64,000 nt of DNA from contig NC_064242.1 of assembly GCF_023101765.2 (NCBI RefSeq), positions 6,932,327 through 6,996,326 on the forward strand, read 5' to 3'. Below, piece after piece: positions 14,743 through 28,900 of the stretch (position 1 is its first letter; the number at the start of each line of letters is the position of its first letter). Position numbers and translations under genes: made by a program. This stretch comes from Spodoptera frugiperda (lineage: Eukaryota; Arthropoda; Insecta; Lepidoptera; Noctuidae). The notes under the pieces are model-generated. The model made no database searches. It saw nothing but the letters and a program-made list of their open reading frames with translations, and was not told the DNA's origin.

Positions 14743-15339
14743 AGACGAAGTGGGAACTTGTAAACCATTTTTATTTTTTACAATACAAAAGAAACACATT
14801 TTTTTTAATTTAAACAATGAAAGTGTAAATAAATAAAACAACAAAAATAACTGACCATTGAAGTTATCCTTCAGTAAATTATCTACAAGATAATAATTCA
14901 ATTTAAAACAAATTACTTCAAATTTGACATCAATTATTATTTTGATATATTGATATAAAAGATAGATATCAACTTTCAATAGATATGTATATTATAATGA
15001 ATAACAGGGCCATTAAAAAATATATATGTGCAGGTCATGCATTTAATTCACGATTAACGATAACATTGATAAGTTATCCACAGATAGCTACGTGCATCGC
15101 TAAAAATGACTTTGTTTATGAAAAAAAAATTGTGTACGTCTTTTTACAGTTCATTTTGTAGTTATATTTGCAACAGAACGGATAGACAAATGAATATGGG
15201 ACCTAAATAAAGCCTAAACAACGACTAGACTAATGTACGTAGCGTAATAGGTCCTTTTTGTTATTAGCTAGCGGCAAACAATTGAATTTTTCACCAGCTA
15301 CAATGATTAGATAAGCAGACCACATGTTACATTACCGGA

Positions 15340-15480
15340 GCTGCGGACAACGTAACAGGTTACCGGAGCTCCGGCTCAAGGCAGGAGAAGAAACGGGTGG
15401 TTTTTAGCTAGTAAGAGTCTGACATTTCCTCTCGTCTCACTCAAGTAATTGGATGATAATGTCCTCACAAAAAAAAAATA
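15340..15480 (+). repeat. SINE-like dispersed repeat, copy 3
   Basis: This segment carries TTACCGGAGCTCCGGCTC, GGGTGGTTTTTAGCTAGTAA and TAAGAGTCTGACATTTCCTC in the same order as the repeat at 2734-2935 and 28165-28320. It ends in an A-rich tract. Confidence 0.6.
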
Positions 15481-18400
15481 CATGTTACATTAGCGCTACC
15501 TGGCGAGCTAAAAACTAAATTGAGCAATGTGGGCTCTTTTTCAGAACAGTCATCTAAGAACACCCAAGGATTCGGAGTGGGTAGAGATCTAGCATAATAA
15601 AAGGTGTATTAAAGCCCCTTAACGCACCTTTGCAGTCGCATATTTATGCACCGTGGTAAAAGCTCACCGCCAGGTTCTTGCATAGCTCTCCCGTGAATCA
15701 CCGGGATGTGTGAAGGTGCGCGGCTTTTGCATATTAATACACATCCAAATGCGTCGTGTCGTGGTCGGCGTCGTCTGCGCTATTTACGTATGAGCGCTAT
15801 TCCGAGCCGAGCCAGACGCCCGCCGCGGCGCCGGATCATGCATAGCGAACTCCTTAACACGCACTTCACCTTTATCCCAAAAAAACGCGCCTTTGATCTA
15901 ACAAAACAAAAACTGATCCGCTCTGACTTGCCCGCTGTGATTGCGCGTGTATAAGATACAGAGTGCTCGCTAATAACAACGTTTATTTAGCATCTTCGAT
16001 CGGAATTTTGATGCGTTCTAAATTGTGTCTAATTTTAAACACTCCCAAACATGTTCATGCGTAAGATTAGTACGAAATGTTCTGTCAAGGAACGTTAGAA
16101 AAATTAAGGAGATAAAACATGTATGTGTTTGGGACTATTGGGTCAATGAACAAAGGTAACAAAAGAAAACTAGAGAGTACCATATGGTAAGGTTTCAAAC
16201 CAGTTTATTTGAGTACCATGATATTACAAAATGACACTGCTTTACAAACTAACCTACGTACAACGTAACAATATCAATTACTTACTTGACATAACACACA
16301 CGCGTTGGGTAAACCGACGATTAGCGGATATGTATCAGGCAAGAGACAAAGTAACAGAAATAAGAAAATTGTAAGTAATGTATTTAATTTAATAATTCAT
16401 TCTTACAGGTCCGATATTCTAAAAGGACAATGAAACGATACTTTTAAAGATCACTTCGTTGTTTTCAGAAAAGCTTGTTATATTTTACTAGGGACAGGGA
16501 TATTACCATGTTTTAAAACAAGTTCAAAAACTGATCAATCATTTCATTTTATTTTTACAAAAATCTAATAATAATTAATGTATATTATATTTTAGTATAA
16601 CTATCTCTTTGCCACGTCAGCTTGTCGTCGATTCACCTAGGTGTATAGAGGGCGCTTACACGATATTCCGACGCTAGGCAGTGTATACAAAGGCCATAGT
16701 TCTTACTACTCGTTAACGATGAACAATGGTGCGGCATCACCTTAACAAGGACAACACAATATTCATGACTTGCCTCACACTAAATTATAGTACCCAGTAC
16801 CAGTAATTAATACATGCGTACAAAAATTTTCATTAACGACTGCCACATACAATCAATTCTTATTACACTCATACGTTCATGATACATACTTACTCAAACA
16901 TCATCCTTAGTGGATAGTTTTACTAGTTAGTTTTTATTTTCACAACTAACTTTAACAAATCATTATTCTCCCGCTTTATTAACACGTCGTATGCTGTATA
17001 TAAGACAACAATAGAAAACACATTGTGATTTTATTAAACATCGCGTTATTAAGCATCGTGGTAGCTTGTTATCATCCTTATTTTTATTGGATTGGTTGAG
17101 AGCAGTGTCACAGCTTAATTTATTGTAACCAAATTTTGTGTTGCTATCGGCAGAATTGTTAACTTTTGGTTGAGACAATGACGCCGTTAACTTTGTTTTT
17201 TGTTTTTGGGAAAATCACCCTTTAATAGTGTGTTCTTGTATTTAGTTTTCACTTTATCCATGTAAGTATGTAAAGCAAGTCATGACTGCTGTAATATCAG
17301 ATCATCTTAAATCACTAAAACTTCCATACTTTCTATATTACGTCGAGAAGGCATGTAAATTACATTATGACAGTTACATCAGCCTTCTCTGTATTAACCA
17401 CAGCCTAAAAAACTATACAGATGGAAAATAAATTAATAAATAAACCTATTTGCAAATAACTCATTACATTGAATTGCACAATGTTTACTATTTTCTTGTT
17501 ACATGTTCATGCACTATTTTTTTTTTATATGAGCATTATAAAATGCTTCAGTAAAATTTTACTACATACAAACTCATTTTCACGTACTACAATAACTAGT
17601 TAAACATAATAATAAGTACCTTATTTTTAATGTGTAAAATTGGGGCGAAGACATTTTTGTTTGTTCCGTTTACGACCATAATTATTATTCAGAATAGAGA
17701 AAATGAGAGATAAACCAGTTAATAACTTAGTAGGAAGAACCTGTTCAAGTACAATGTGTTTCAATTAAGAACAGGATAGATTTTCTGCCGTATCATGTCT
17801 TCTATCGATTATTATTTCATCATCAACCTTTGAAATCTGTATTTGTACCTATTTTCAAGTGACAAATTAACATATAGGAATCTCACCATTCTTATTTGGA
17901 ACATACTGTATTATTTTCATCGAGTATAGAGATGACAAAGTACATACATTTTTTTTATTAAGAACCAATTGCCAGGCATCCAAGTTGGAAAATAAAAAGT
18001 GCCTCTGGATCATATTTTGTCAATTTTATTCATGCAGTGCTTATTATTTTAAATGTTATTGTAGTGCATACAATAATTATTAACTATTAATTAATAGAAA
18101 CAAAGATACAGCACTATCAATCACTACAGCAGTGCCATGTATTTATTGAATTTCGATAAACATTTTCTGTTTGACTCCCATAGAACTTTCTTCTCATCTC
18201 CATACTCAATATCCCTCATTGTTCAAAATTGTTTAATTCATATTTTGTTTCAATAATGCCATTATTTAATATCAATATACACACGCAGTCAAGCCAAAAA
18301 CATTATTGCACATTTTCGTTGATTCAAAAGTCAGATATATTATTCCAACATGATAAATTAAATTAAATTTATAAATCGGTAGCACATTTACATAAACTTC

Positions 18401-19585
18401 ATTTCCATTTTACCGATTAGTACCAACATTTAATTTATAACCTTAGATATTATTAATATTAGAACAACATTATTATTTAGAATAGTAGTTAAACTACGAA
18501 TTTTATAATTTTGTTAACATTATACTGACAATAAATAACAATTTCATTTTTCCTTTGAGCTGTAATTATTATTACCAATTATGTAAATTTTATTATAGAT
18601 GCATGCATAGTAAAGCTAGCTTTGGAAGAATTGCCATATTTTTTATTTTTATTTAAGTTTATGGGCTACACTGGGAAAAGCTTAAGCCACTATAATATTT
18701 TTATAGTTCCACCATCTCACCACAAAATCATATCCTTTCTTTATGCTTCATATTAAGTTTAAAAAATCACATAAATCTTTCACTATTGTGGCTCGTATGT
18801 AGATTCCATGGTGTATTTAGTGTAAAGAACACTAAAATTATATAAAAAAACCGACATTAAATTAATTTCACTGGTCATACTGATACAGGTAATATTTTTT
18901 GGCATAGTCATCAATCTTTTATATCCACTATACACTTTTGTAGCGAGAAGGTACATATAACGCATTGTTTTTGGTTTCATTTTTACGAAATTATATTAAA
19001 AAAAACTACCGAGATTACTTTATCGTATTTTTTTATTTATTTTGTCTTTATTGTGATTTTTTTGTGTTTCTTTATTTTTAATGTTACTCAAAATGTAGGC
19101 CCAATGTTATGTCTTATAAGATATTAATTTATAACTGACAGGTCAAACATTTTGTATCGTTAAATTTTAATGAGCTAGTAACCCATAACTAATATAATAT
19201 TTAGTTGTAGTAGCAGTTGAGAGTGAATAGTACCGTGTTTTAATTGCACTTTGTTCGATCTGAAATGTAATAAAAATAATATTTTAATATATAATTTCTA
19301 GAATAAATATTATAAATAATATATAAATACTACGTAACTCGATATACTGTCGACGCACGACACGATATAAAATTAGTTAAAAGATTCAGATTTCAGCCAT
19401 GATCGTCCCGCTGCAGGGCAAAGGCCTAGTTAAAAGACTTTTATAATATGTAGCTACGATATATCTTCTATTTTATAAAAAAATAATGGCTAGATGTGTT
19501 GCTAATCGCAAATCTAGAGAACAGTTGAACAGATATTTACGAATTCCTTTTTTGATTTTATTGTAACTTTCGTGAGACATACTAA
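15481..19585. other. No gene seen; one GC-rich island at about 15700-15860
   Basis: The island at 15700-15860 is rich in CG dinucleotides (for example GCCCGCCGCGGCGCCGG), in contrast to its AT-rich surroundings. It carries an 82-codon plus-strand open frame of arginine-rich low-complexity composition with no domain signature, and I do not call it a gene. The remaining sequence to 19585 is strongly AT-rich. A short piece at about 19391-19428 (TTTCAGCCATGATCGTCCC) also occurs near 45990 and is a common repeat fragment. Confidence 0.5.
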
Positions 19586-19779
19586 ATTAATTATTATGTT
19601 ATCGGCTTACTCACGTACTGTTTTGACGAGGAACTCGACTAGTTTCAAGCCATGCTAGAGGCTCATATTCATGAGCAGCATTCCGCGACACACGATGCGG
19701 CGATTGTCGCGCTGCTACTAAACTAGTCGAGTTCCTCGTCAAAACAGTACGTGAGTAAGCCGATAACATAATAATTAAT
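19586..19779. mobile_element. Foldback element with perfect 60-bp inverted repeats
   Basis: The left arm, 19586-19645 (ATTAATTATTATGTTATCGG onward), is the exact reverse complement of the right arm, 19720-19779. The 74-base loop contains CATATTCATGAGCAGCATTC. No transposase is encoded. It lies 153 bp beyond the stop codon of the IAP gene, so it may be part of that gene's 3' UTR. Confidence 0.9.
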
Positions 19780-19931
19780 CCCTTTTTTGTTGGGTTTGTT
19801 ATCGTTAGGAGAAGATTCTCAGAAAAAAATCTAAGGCGAAACGAAATTCTCGCCACTCACTAGTCAATAATATGATAGTATTTCTAGTATGAGATAGAGT
19901 GTTAGTACATAGAGAGTGTACGTACGTGTGG

Positions 19932-22900
19932 TCAGGCGAGGTAGGCCCGCACGAGGGCGCGCACGGGCGCGCGACACAGCGGGCAGGCGGGCAGCGCCGC
20001 GCCGCACCGCGCGCACGACACCAGGTGCCCGCACGGCAGGAACACCACGCTCACCTACACCATGCCAACACTAGTTACACCTTTATCATAGCTAAGTATC
20101 TTTTAAGTGTGGGAGAGCCATGCTTCGGTACGAATGGGCCGGCTCGACCGGAGTGATACCACGGCCTCACAGAAAACCGACGTGAAACAACGCTTGCGTT
20201 GTGTTTCGTTCTGTGAGTGAGGTTACCGGAGGCCCAATTCCCCCCTTCCCAATCTTCCCCATCCCCATTCCCGAACAACAACCCTTAAATTCCTAACTCC
20301 CAAAAAGCCGGTAACGCACTTGTAAAGCCTCTGATGTTTCAAGTGTCCATGGGCGGCGGCGATTGCTTACCATCAGGTAATACGTCTGCTCGATTACCGG
20401 CGTGTTTCATAAAAAAAATCTAAACCTAGCTCCATAAAAGATAGTATCCTACATTTTTTATGTCGGTCTGGTAGATTATTTAAAAACATTCATTGACGAT
20501 ACAGTGATTTGAAATATCATGTGACGCCTAAACTTAACTCCGTTTTATCTAAGTATTGTTCACTTATATGACAAAGTAAAAAAATACGAGTCTAACATTT
20601 TGACAATCCATAAATTAAGTAAGTATCCAAGATATATTTGCAATAGTTAATATTGCTTTCTAAATTTTTAAGGCTTTAAATTAAATATCTTTATATATAT
20701 AATTCTTCTGTAAGTGTGTATGTCACTGAACTTCTCTTAAACGACTGGACCGATTTTGATGATTTTTTTGTGTGTGTTCAAGGGGATCTGAGAATGGTTT
20801 AGATTCACAATTTTGTCCGCTGGACAATGTTTTTTATTTAATTTTTAATTTATTAGTAGTTGTTGATTTTGGAATGTTTTACATTGGATCCGACAGACGG
20901 CGCTACCATCGCAGTGTCAAATATTAATGACGTTAGATATTGTCATAACATTTTAATAATAATTTTCATCAAAAGGTCCAGAATGTTTTAGCTTATTAAA
21001 AAAAAATCTAATTAAAGACGTGTAGACAGGACAACGTCTGTTGGGTCCGCTAGTATGTATATACAACTTAAAATTTAATAAGTAATAATCCAAACTTAAC
21101 GTTCAGGCTAGATAGAGATCTAATAGTATCCTATTTGACGAAAAAAATATGACATCACAAGTTTTTACTATCTCATGCAAAATTCATAGAAAATGGTCGT
21201 GTAAAAACTTGAATTTGACTAGTTGGAAAACTAATACGTGTATGAATATTTACTAACGTCATACATAATAAATCAATGAGTCAGAGACTACCATCTGTGA
21301 TGTGTCATCCAGCTGCATTCAAACATATGTCTTTCCTGTCGTATCATGACACAGAATAGAAAATAAACCAAGTAACTACCCTTTGTCCTCGTGACTAATC
21401 TCACATTTAAAGACAAAGTAAGCAAGTAAATTGAGTTTTTAAAGTAAATTTTATGTACATATATAAATTAATAAAGCAAAAAAAAATCCATTATACATAT
21501 AATACATATTTAGAAATCGTTCCAGTATAACATTCAAGCTTCATTCTTTAAGTAAAGTATGATATTGGCCTCTATCATCCATTTGTAATCAAAAAAAAAA
21601 ATCTGGTACAGGATGATCTGGTATTGCAGTTTTTCATGGGTAGCACTGATATGGCTTACCATCAGATGATCAGCCTGTTCCTTTGCCCTTTATATAAAAA
21701 CCAGAGAGGAGCAGATGATATTACTGAAGGATACGGATCGGTGACAACCCCAACTTCGATGGTAAAAAATAAGAAAATAGAAAAATAAAAATAGAACATA
21801 CCTCACAATCCATGCACACTTTACATAATCTAGCTTCTTTCAGCTGTCTATTCTCTTCTTCTAGCGACAATTTCTTCGTCTCCTGCGCAGGTGACTCTTG
21901 CGCATTGTCATTGTCACTTTTAACTTCATTTTTAGGTTTAGTTGCTGTATTACTATTGTCTACGTCCCTTGCAGGCGACCGTCTGGCTTGTTCGCTAGTG
22001 CTGTAAGGCACATCACGATTATTAACGTCATTTTCCGAATCGTCATCGTCATCATCAGGGGTCATTGACCGAGCTGGACTGCTACTTTGGTCACTTCCAT
22101 ATGGACGGGTTAGTAAGGCAACGTGTTGAGATGGAATTCTGAAATGTTAATAATGTCATGTGTTTAGTGAAAATTAGCGACAAAGAATATAATGAAAAAC
22201 GATATCTGTGTGTTTATTTGTGATAATGGTGAGATTGTGGCGAAAAGGAAATATTAGTTTGACAATTGGCTGTAATAATGATTTCACATATTATATTCTG
22301 TAATCTATCACAGTTTGCATTATCAATCATTAATAGCAAGTTATCTGTACTAATTTATAGATAACTTACTACCAAGTACACAAAAGTAAAAAAATATAAT
22401 TTTGCAAGTTCCCTTACTTAAAAATAGCAAGTTTTAATATTAAATATTAAAATACTGACCCAGATCTTGGTGCGAATTCTCTGAACGTTTCAGAGAGTAT
22501 GTCCCGAGCGAGTCGACTCTGTGGCGTCATAGACCACGGCTCTTCATTGAGTTGGTCGTCTAGGACGGCGTCTATCAACGCTTCTGATGAAGTGAAAGGA
22601 GTTCCTGGAATCAGACATACAATATAGGTAACACAAATGGCCGTTTTCACCAACCACCCCTATAAAACATATCTTAACTAAGAGCTACTAAGTTTAGCAC
22701 CTAAAGTAACCCCACATCTGTCCCTTTATAATAATCCTTCCATGCCGGTTTCGGCTACGGCGACCGTTTCTGGACTACTGGCGTCTATCATGGGCTCTCA
22801 TGTGGCTGGCAAATCCACCTTTGTTTACAAATGTTCTTCCGCAGAGTGGACACGTGAGAGCACCATTAACATACATGTAATTGTAATTGATTGCCGCTGG

Positions 22901-25900
22901 TGGTCGGGCTTTTATTTCGTCACGCTTAGCATCTAGCTTTGAAAGCCGATGAGTTTCAAAATCAGATATCTTCTGCCGCACCAGTGACCTCCACTCTCCG
23001 CGGTTCGATGCAAGCTCTTCCCACTGAGATGGGTCTACGTCACACGCCTTCATGTGTCGCTTAAGCTGTAATCTGTCCCTTTAGGGACCACTTAAAGGTT
23101 GGTGAAAACAAAAATGTCGTTAAGTGTAACCTTACTCAGCATAGGGGTTCCTAAAAATTGAAGAGAGGTTTTGTGACAACGGGCTTTATTAACTGGTTTA
23201 AATTTCCTTATCCAAATAAAAATGAATTTGTAATTTATAAATAGTTTGACAGTTAATTTATTAAGAACTCTTCAGACGAGAAATGAAAAGGAATATTATT
23301 ATGTAGGAATGTATTATTATTTATCGAGTCTCTTAAAATTATAGGTAATGCATAAACTTCGATCAATGCACTGGAAATGTCGTTATAGACTTGAGATTTA
23401 TGACCACATAAACTAAATACTTTGTGTTCTTTAATATTCTAATGGATACTAAAAATAATCAAGTTTAATGATTAATATGTCACCTCTTTAAGGAAAACGG
23501 AGTCAGGACCTGTTTTAATTTGAATAACTTACACCTGACTTGTCGTTTTAACCTGCATTGTTGTTATTGTTGACATTTAGCAACTAAAACGCTTCGTGTT
23601 TTAAGTCCATTAGCATATAAATAGTAGCATCAGTTCATCCGTGATCATGGCGCTTGCAACAGTGCCGAAATATCGGAAAATCATAGACATAAATTAACAT
23701 GGTAAATATAAGTTCTAATCTTAATATAAATAGAATTTCTGGAATGCCCAATGGAGAGCCCAATGTTTAAAATGATGTGTTTAAAAATGATGTGTTCAAA
23801 AACACATTATTTTAAACATTGGGGTCTAGGTTTTTCCTGTGTCCTAGGTGCATTTCTATACATCATTCCCAGACCCGGAACAACAATTTATGAATCACAC
23901 ATCCTATACGCGAATCTAATCCGCGACAAATTGCAGAACAACTAATTTCCTAACCACTACGACAACCGTATCGTCAAGTTCGGTTACATAAAAGCTATAA
24001 AAATAAGGAAAATATTTAGGGAACGTACCACAAGTTCGTAATCTGTTGGTAATCGCTCGTCGCACGCGCGCAGCATCTAAGCCAGCTCCCAACGCCGCCG
24101 CCGCCATTGTACTTTCCATACATTCTTCTACCTGAAAGGAAAGACGACATTCTTCATACAAAGGAACAAACTTTATTAAAAGGCCTGTTTTAATTAATTT
24201 TCAACCTTATCATTTCCAGAATAAGGTTGAGAATCGTTTTTAACTGACGAGACTGGAGCTTACTCCCATCTCTAGTCAGAACTAAGTCTTAGCTTGACGA
24301 CACACCGCGTGCCTCCCATCTTTAACATGCCATTTTCATCTATATGCCATAGTAATTAAACTTTATTTTGAATTGATTTATTCTCAGTATTACTTGGGTT
24401 TTTGACTCGTACGTGTATACCATACAAATCATACAATGTACAAAAACATTCAACACAATCAAAGTTCTAGTTAAAAATCTCGTATCGTTTTGACGTTCTT
24501 ATCATATCAGGTGTCATAGTGAATGAGCAAACAAACAGATTTTGTCCCACTTTTGTCATTCATTTATAGATGACATTATTTCTTTTGTTTTGAAACAGAT
24601 TTCATCAGGTTATTGACATGACACGCCTTTTGTTCAGCAGTGATTTTATTTCACTGATTCTATTATCAGAGGCATTGTAGCGAGATGAGAGACAAGATAA
24701 TATATTACTCTTGTATTTTCTTACCTGACTTTCTGTGATAGGAAAGTTTTCACCGTTTCGTCGTCTCGCATTGCGACCACTTTCAGAAAACTGAAAACCC
24801 AAAACATGTAAATTAATTTTGCTACATTATATCTATGAATTTTAACTACATTTTTGTTTATGTAAATTCACACCAAACCGAAACTGTAACTTATTTGCCT
24901 ATTATGGACATAAGTCATGCATTGTCGCTATATATGTCAGGCGAAATCGATCGGCTTCACCGATATATGTCGTGGGACGAGATGAGGATCGTCTTTCGTA
25001 CAAAGGCACTACTGACACTTATTGTGTCTTATAGATAAATTATGTAAAGTCAAGGATACACTAAGGGACAAATGTCCTGCGACACGTGTCGACGAACTCC
25101 AGTCCCTTGACGAGCAGCGCGTACCCGCATGTGCTGGCAACCAGTGCGCGTGCTCCGACCACGGCGTGTCGCCCGCCTCCCACTTGCCCAGCCCGCCGTC
25201 GCAGTAGAAACAACGCACCTGGAACATTGTCGCTATATATGTCAGGCGAAATCGATCGGCTTCACCGATATATGTCGTGGGACATTTGTCCCCTAGTGTA
25301 TCCATGGCTTGACCCTTCGTATCGCAACCGGAACGCAGATCTACGCGAGACACAATGTGTTTTCTATTGTGTCTTATAGATAAGAGGTTAATGCCTGATT
25401 TCAAACCATAGTAAAGTGACTATTATCTTCCAAAACAAGTAAATAATACTTACACTAACAGTTCGCTGTACCGAGGATCGGTTCCGGCAGGTGTCGACGA
25501 ACTCCTGTCCCTTGACGAGCAGCACGTACCCGCAGTGCGGGAACCAGTGCGCGTGCTCCGACCACGGCGTGTCGCCCGCCTCCCACTTGCCCAGCCCGCC
25601 GTCGCAGTAGAAACAACGCACCTGGAACATTTACGAATACCTTATCTTATCCAGATAGTCGATACACGATGGAGTTTCTTACTCGTCTTTCTTTTTCATA
25701 CGAATCTACATTTTTGGAACGAGCCTAATCTACATTCATTTTGAATTTCGCTGGTTTCAAAGCGGCCTGTATTTTGCTTATTTCAAATAAAAAATAATTT
25801 GACTTTCGACTTTATATCAATAAATGTGCTAATGTGTAAAACTGGCGAATTGCTCAACCAATTCAAAACTTTTTTTTTAGTTAGAGAGAGTTACTAAGTT

Positions 25901-28900
25901 ACTTTAGTAATTATGCTCAATCCACGTGTTTACGTAGAGACACTTCTCACACTTTCTCAGAAGGACTTTTCCTTCTGATCAAGTGTAATCTATTCAACAT
26001 GAGATTTTCACAATAAGGAAAACCAAGTTGAAAGTAGAATCCAGTACATCTTAAACAATAAATTAGAACATTGGTTTAAGTTTATTATGGTATTATTTCT
26101 ATTTAATCAAAACCTTTGTAATACAGCTACAAGTTCCTAATTGTCATTCAAATTGTGAAAAACACATAAGTTTATCTTTATTTACTTACTTACAATAAGG
26201 AGTTGTTCAAGGCATACTGTCATACTATAGGCATGTAACCTTGAACATTTTTTGACTACGAGCATACAATCAATTAGCTAGCTTCCATTTCAGTGTTATG
26301 TTTGACAAATAATGTTATACCAACAGTGTTATACATTCAAATAAATAGTTATAAATGGTTGTGCAATGACAGGAACCGTTAAAGAATAACCACTCTAACG
26401 TCCATGGATAGCACGGTATCCAAAAAAAGGAGCGTCATACGTCCATGGATACTATAGTATCCAAAGTGACGAGTTCTGTTTAACTTCTTCTAGTTTAAAA
26501 TACGGTCTTGTTTGGTGAGTTTTGACTGATTATCTATACAGCTGAATAAATTGTTCGACGAAAAAATAAGACATGGCGTTGTAATATGCTTTGACAAACA
26601 AAATATAAATTTTTAAAGTTAGTTGACTCGTTTTTGAAGTGTTTTTGTGAGTTCCAACAATTATGTCGTAAATACTACAGTTTTGTTTAATTTATCTTGC
26701 AAGTGTTATACATCAAAATAAACTAGAAGATTTGTGCTTTACGATGATGTGTAAATATCACAGTTTTAGCTGATAAATCTAGTCTAATTTTAACTTCAAA
26801 CGATTGTTGTTTCGAGAAAAATGGCCGGTCTGGTGTTGGCCACTTTTAGTTTTGTTTATACATATATTACATACTTTGCATTACAATAGTATATAAAATA
26901 TCGAAATACATTTCGTAATAAGCAAAATAATACATTTTTCAAAGAGAAATATACTAAATTCATTGAAGATTCCATAATAATGTCAAATGTGTTCCTCAGG
27001 TTTTTTGATGTGTAAAATTACGAGTAGTGTTTTCTTTCGATTTAATTACAATACTTAGAGTTAACCGAATATAATCATATATACATCAAAAGAAAGGGTA
27101 ATGAGTCTAGTTTGTTGTAAAAATATTTTATTGATAAAATATGCAATAGTTGTGCCGTATATTCTAAAAAGGTAGAAATAATTCTGTTTTTTTTTCTGTG
27201 TTTCATGTTTAACCCGTTTTATTGTATTTTAAAGATTAACTAAAGATTTAAAAAAATCGTTAAGATTGATCAGTATTCTTCAATCTTTTTTTGGTATTCT
27301 TTTCTTTATTCTAGGCATTACGGTTCAGTAGCTATATAGGTTTTTTGTTACGACGAACTTGCGAGTCGCGCGCGGTTCGGATGCCGTGCGCGGCTGGACG
27401 TTAGAGAGATAAACGGTCGCGCGGGCCGGACGTTAGAGTGGATAAACATAACGTAAGATTTGGAGATCCTTACAAAAGCAATAATAGATGGGCTATGTGG
27501 TTTCTATTTATCTCTAACAATTTGATCTTTACGTACTATCGTAGGTTAGTTATCCAGGGATTTTACGTTTGTGTAGATTCCCTTTTCCACAAAAAAATGA
27601 ACTCAAAAACTGTTTACAAGAGATCATCCGTAACCTAAGGGGAATTCCAGATGAATTTGATTTAAATTACATTGAGGTTCATTACTTATTACAAGAGGAT
27701 AATACTCATACTGATATGAATATTATCCTCTTCCTCTTCATCCTACATAACATATCGTTTATTTCTTGTTCCTATTTTTAATAAATAATAGATAATTATT
27801 TATATTCAAGAATGCACTATCGAGGATCTCTTTACAATAAACATATATGAATACTAACAAACACGTACATTAAGACGTTTAAAAAGAGTAATTAACATAA
27901 ATATCAGCCATTACCTGATCATCAGTACCGGTGTGGAAGAAGCCAGCCTCAGCGAGTGTCCGTGGCGCTTGCTGCCTGTCCGCGGGCCATCGCTCGAAGC
28001 TGGCGAGTCGCGCCGCCAGTGACGCGTACTGAGGGTGGCGCGCTCCACCGCCCACCACGCCCAGGTTACGCCATGTACCACCCTGACTTAACACACGCTC
28101 GTTATGAGCTGCACCTGACCTGGAAATATAGAAAATATAAATAAAATCTATCATTTAAATTGGCTGCGGACTACCTAGCGGGCTTACCGAGGCTCCGGCT
28201 AGAAAAGAAGGAGTAGGAACAGGGTGGTTTTTAGTCAGTAAGAGTCTGACACTCCCTCTCGCCTCGCCCAAAGCGGGAGAAGACATTGGATGATTTTCCG
28301 CCCTTAAAAAAACGGCAACTTGCAATTCCTTGGGTGTTGCGATTGTCCATGGGCGGCGCTAATTGCTTACCATCAGATGATCCGTCTGCTCGTTTACCGT
28401 TCTATATTTGTAGCATTTGCACGTCGATGACTAATTATTGTGAATTTCAATTCTCAGTATGATTGAGGTCCCTTGTTTGGTAAGTAAATCAGTAAGTACT
28501 GTTTGATATGTATTATATATGTATGTCACTGAAAGTTTAGACTTTAGAGGATGCTACTGCATGTCTCTCGGTGGTACATTGCAGTTTTAAGACATTCTCA
28601 GATCCAACAAAAGAGTAGGTAAATCAAATATCTACTGGTGTTTTGATGATATCAACAAAACTTAGTCATCCTAGGTGGGAATTACATATTGTTAATATTA
28701 TCAGTAGAGACGGGTTTACATGCGATCGTTTACGATACGAGGAAAGTACCCTTACCATGCAATTTAATCAGTTAAGTGTTTAAGTACTAGTAATGTCATG
28801 TCAATACCTACAGATCTATTGATAATAAAGGTCGATCGACACAAAGAGAATATAATCGATATTGACTGCACGGTTGGTGCGGTGGCTGCGCAACGTTTAG

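Larger units (their letters stand above)
3411..15335. other. Gene-poor region with no supported gene
   Basis: No multi-exon model could be assembled on either strand. The scattered open frames of 60-95 codons lack family motifs and flanking splice sites. Identified content: the direct repeat at 5711-6058, a somewhat GC-richer patch at 7600-7830, a GC-rich patch at about 12850-12900, a GC-rich block at about 13390-13500, an inverted-repeat element at 14084-14213 and a weak exon candidate at 14652-14742. The GC-rich patches may be regulatory or untranslated exons of a gene outside the window, but this is speculation. Confidence 0.5.

Noticed and set aside
15706..15954. 82-codon arginine-rich frame
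   Set aside because: It arises from a CG-rich island. Low-complexity composition, no splice support and no domain.
22775..23053. Zinc-finger exon of the IAP gene
   Set aside because: The upstream residues match a LINE reverse transcriptase C-terminus, and the IAP exons on either side already join in phase without it.
25009..25404. 131-codon frame as a second IAP gene
   Set aside because: It is the frameshifted BIR3 exon duplicate read into flanking repeat sequence.
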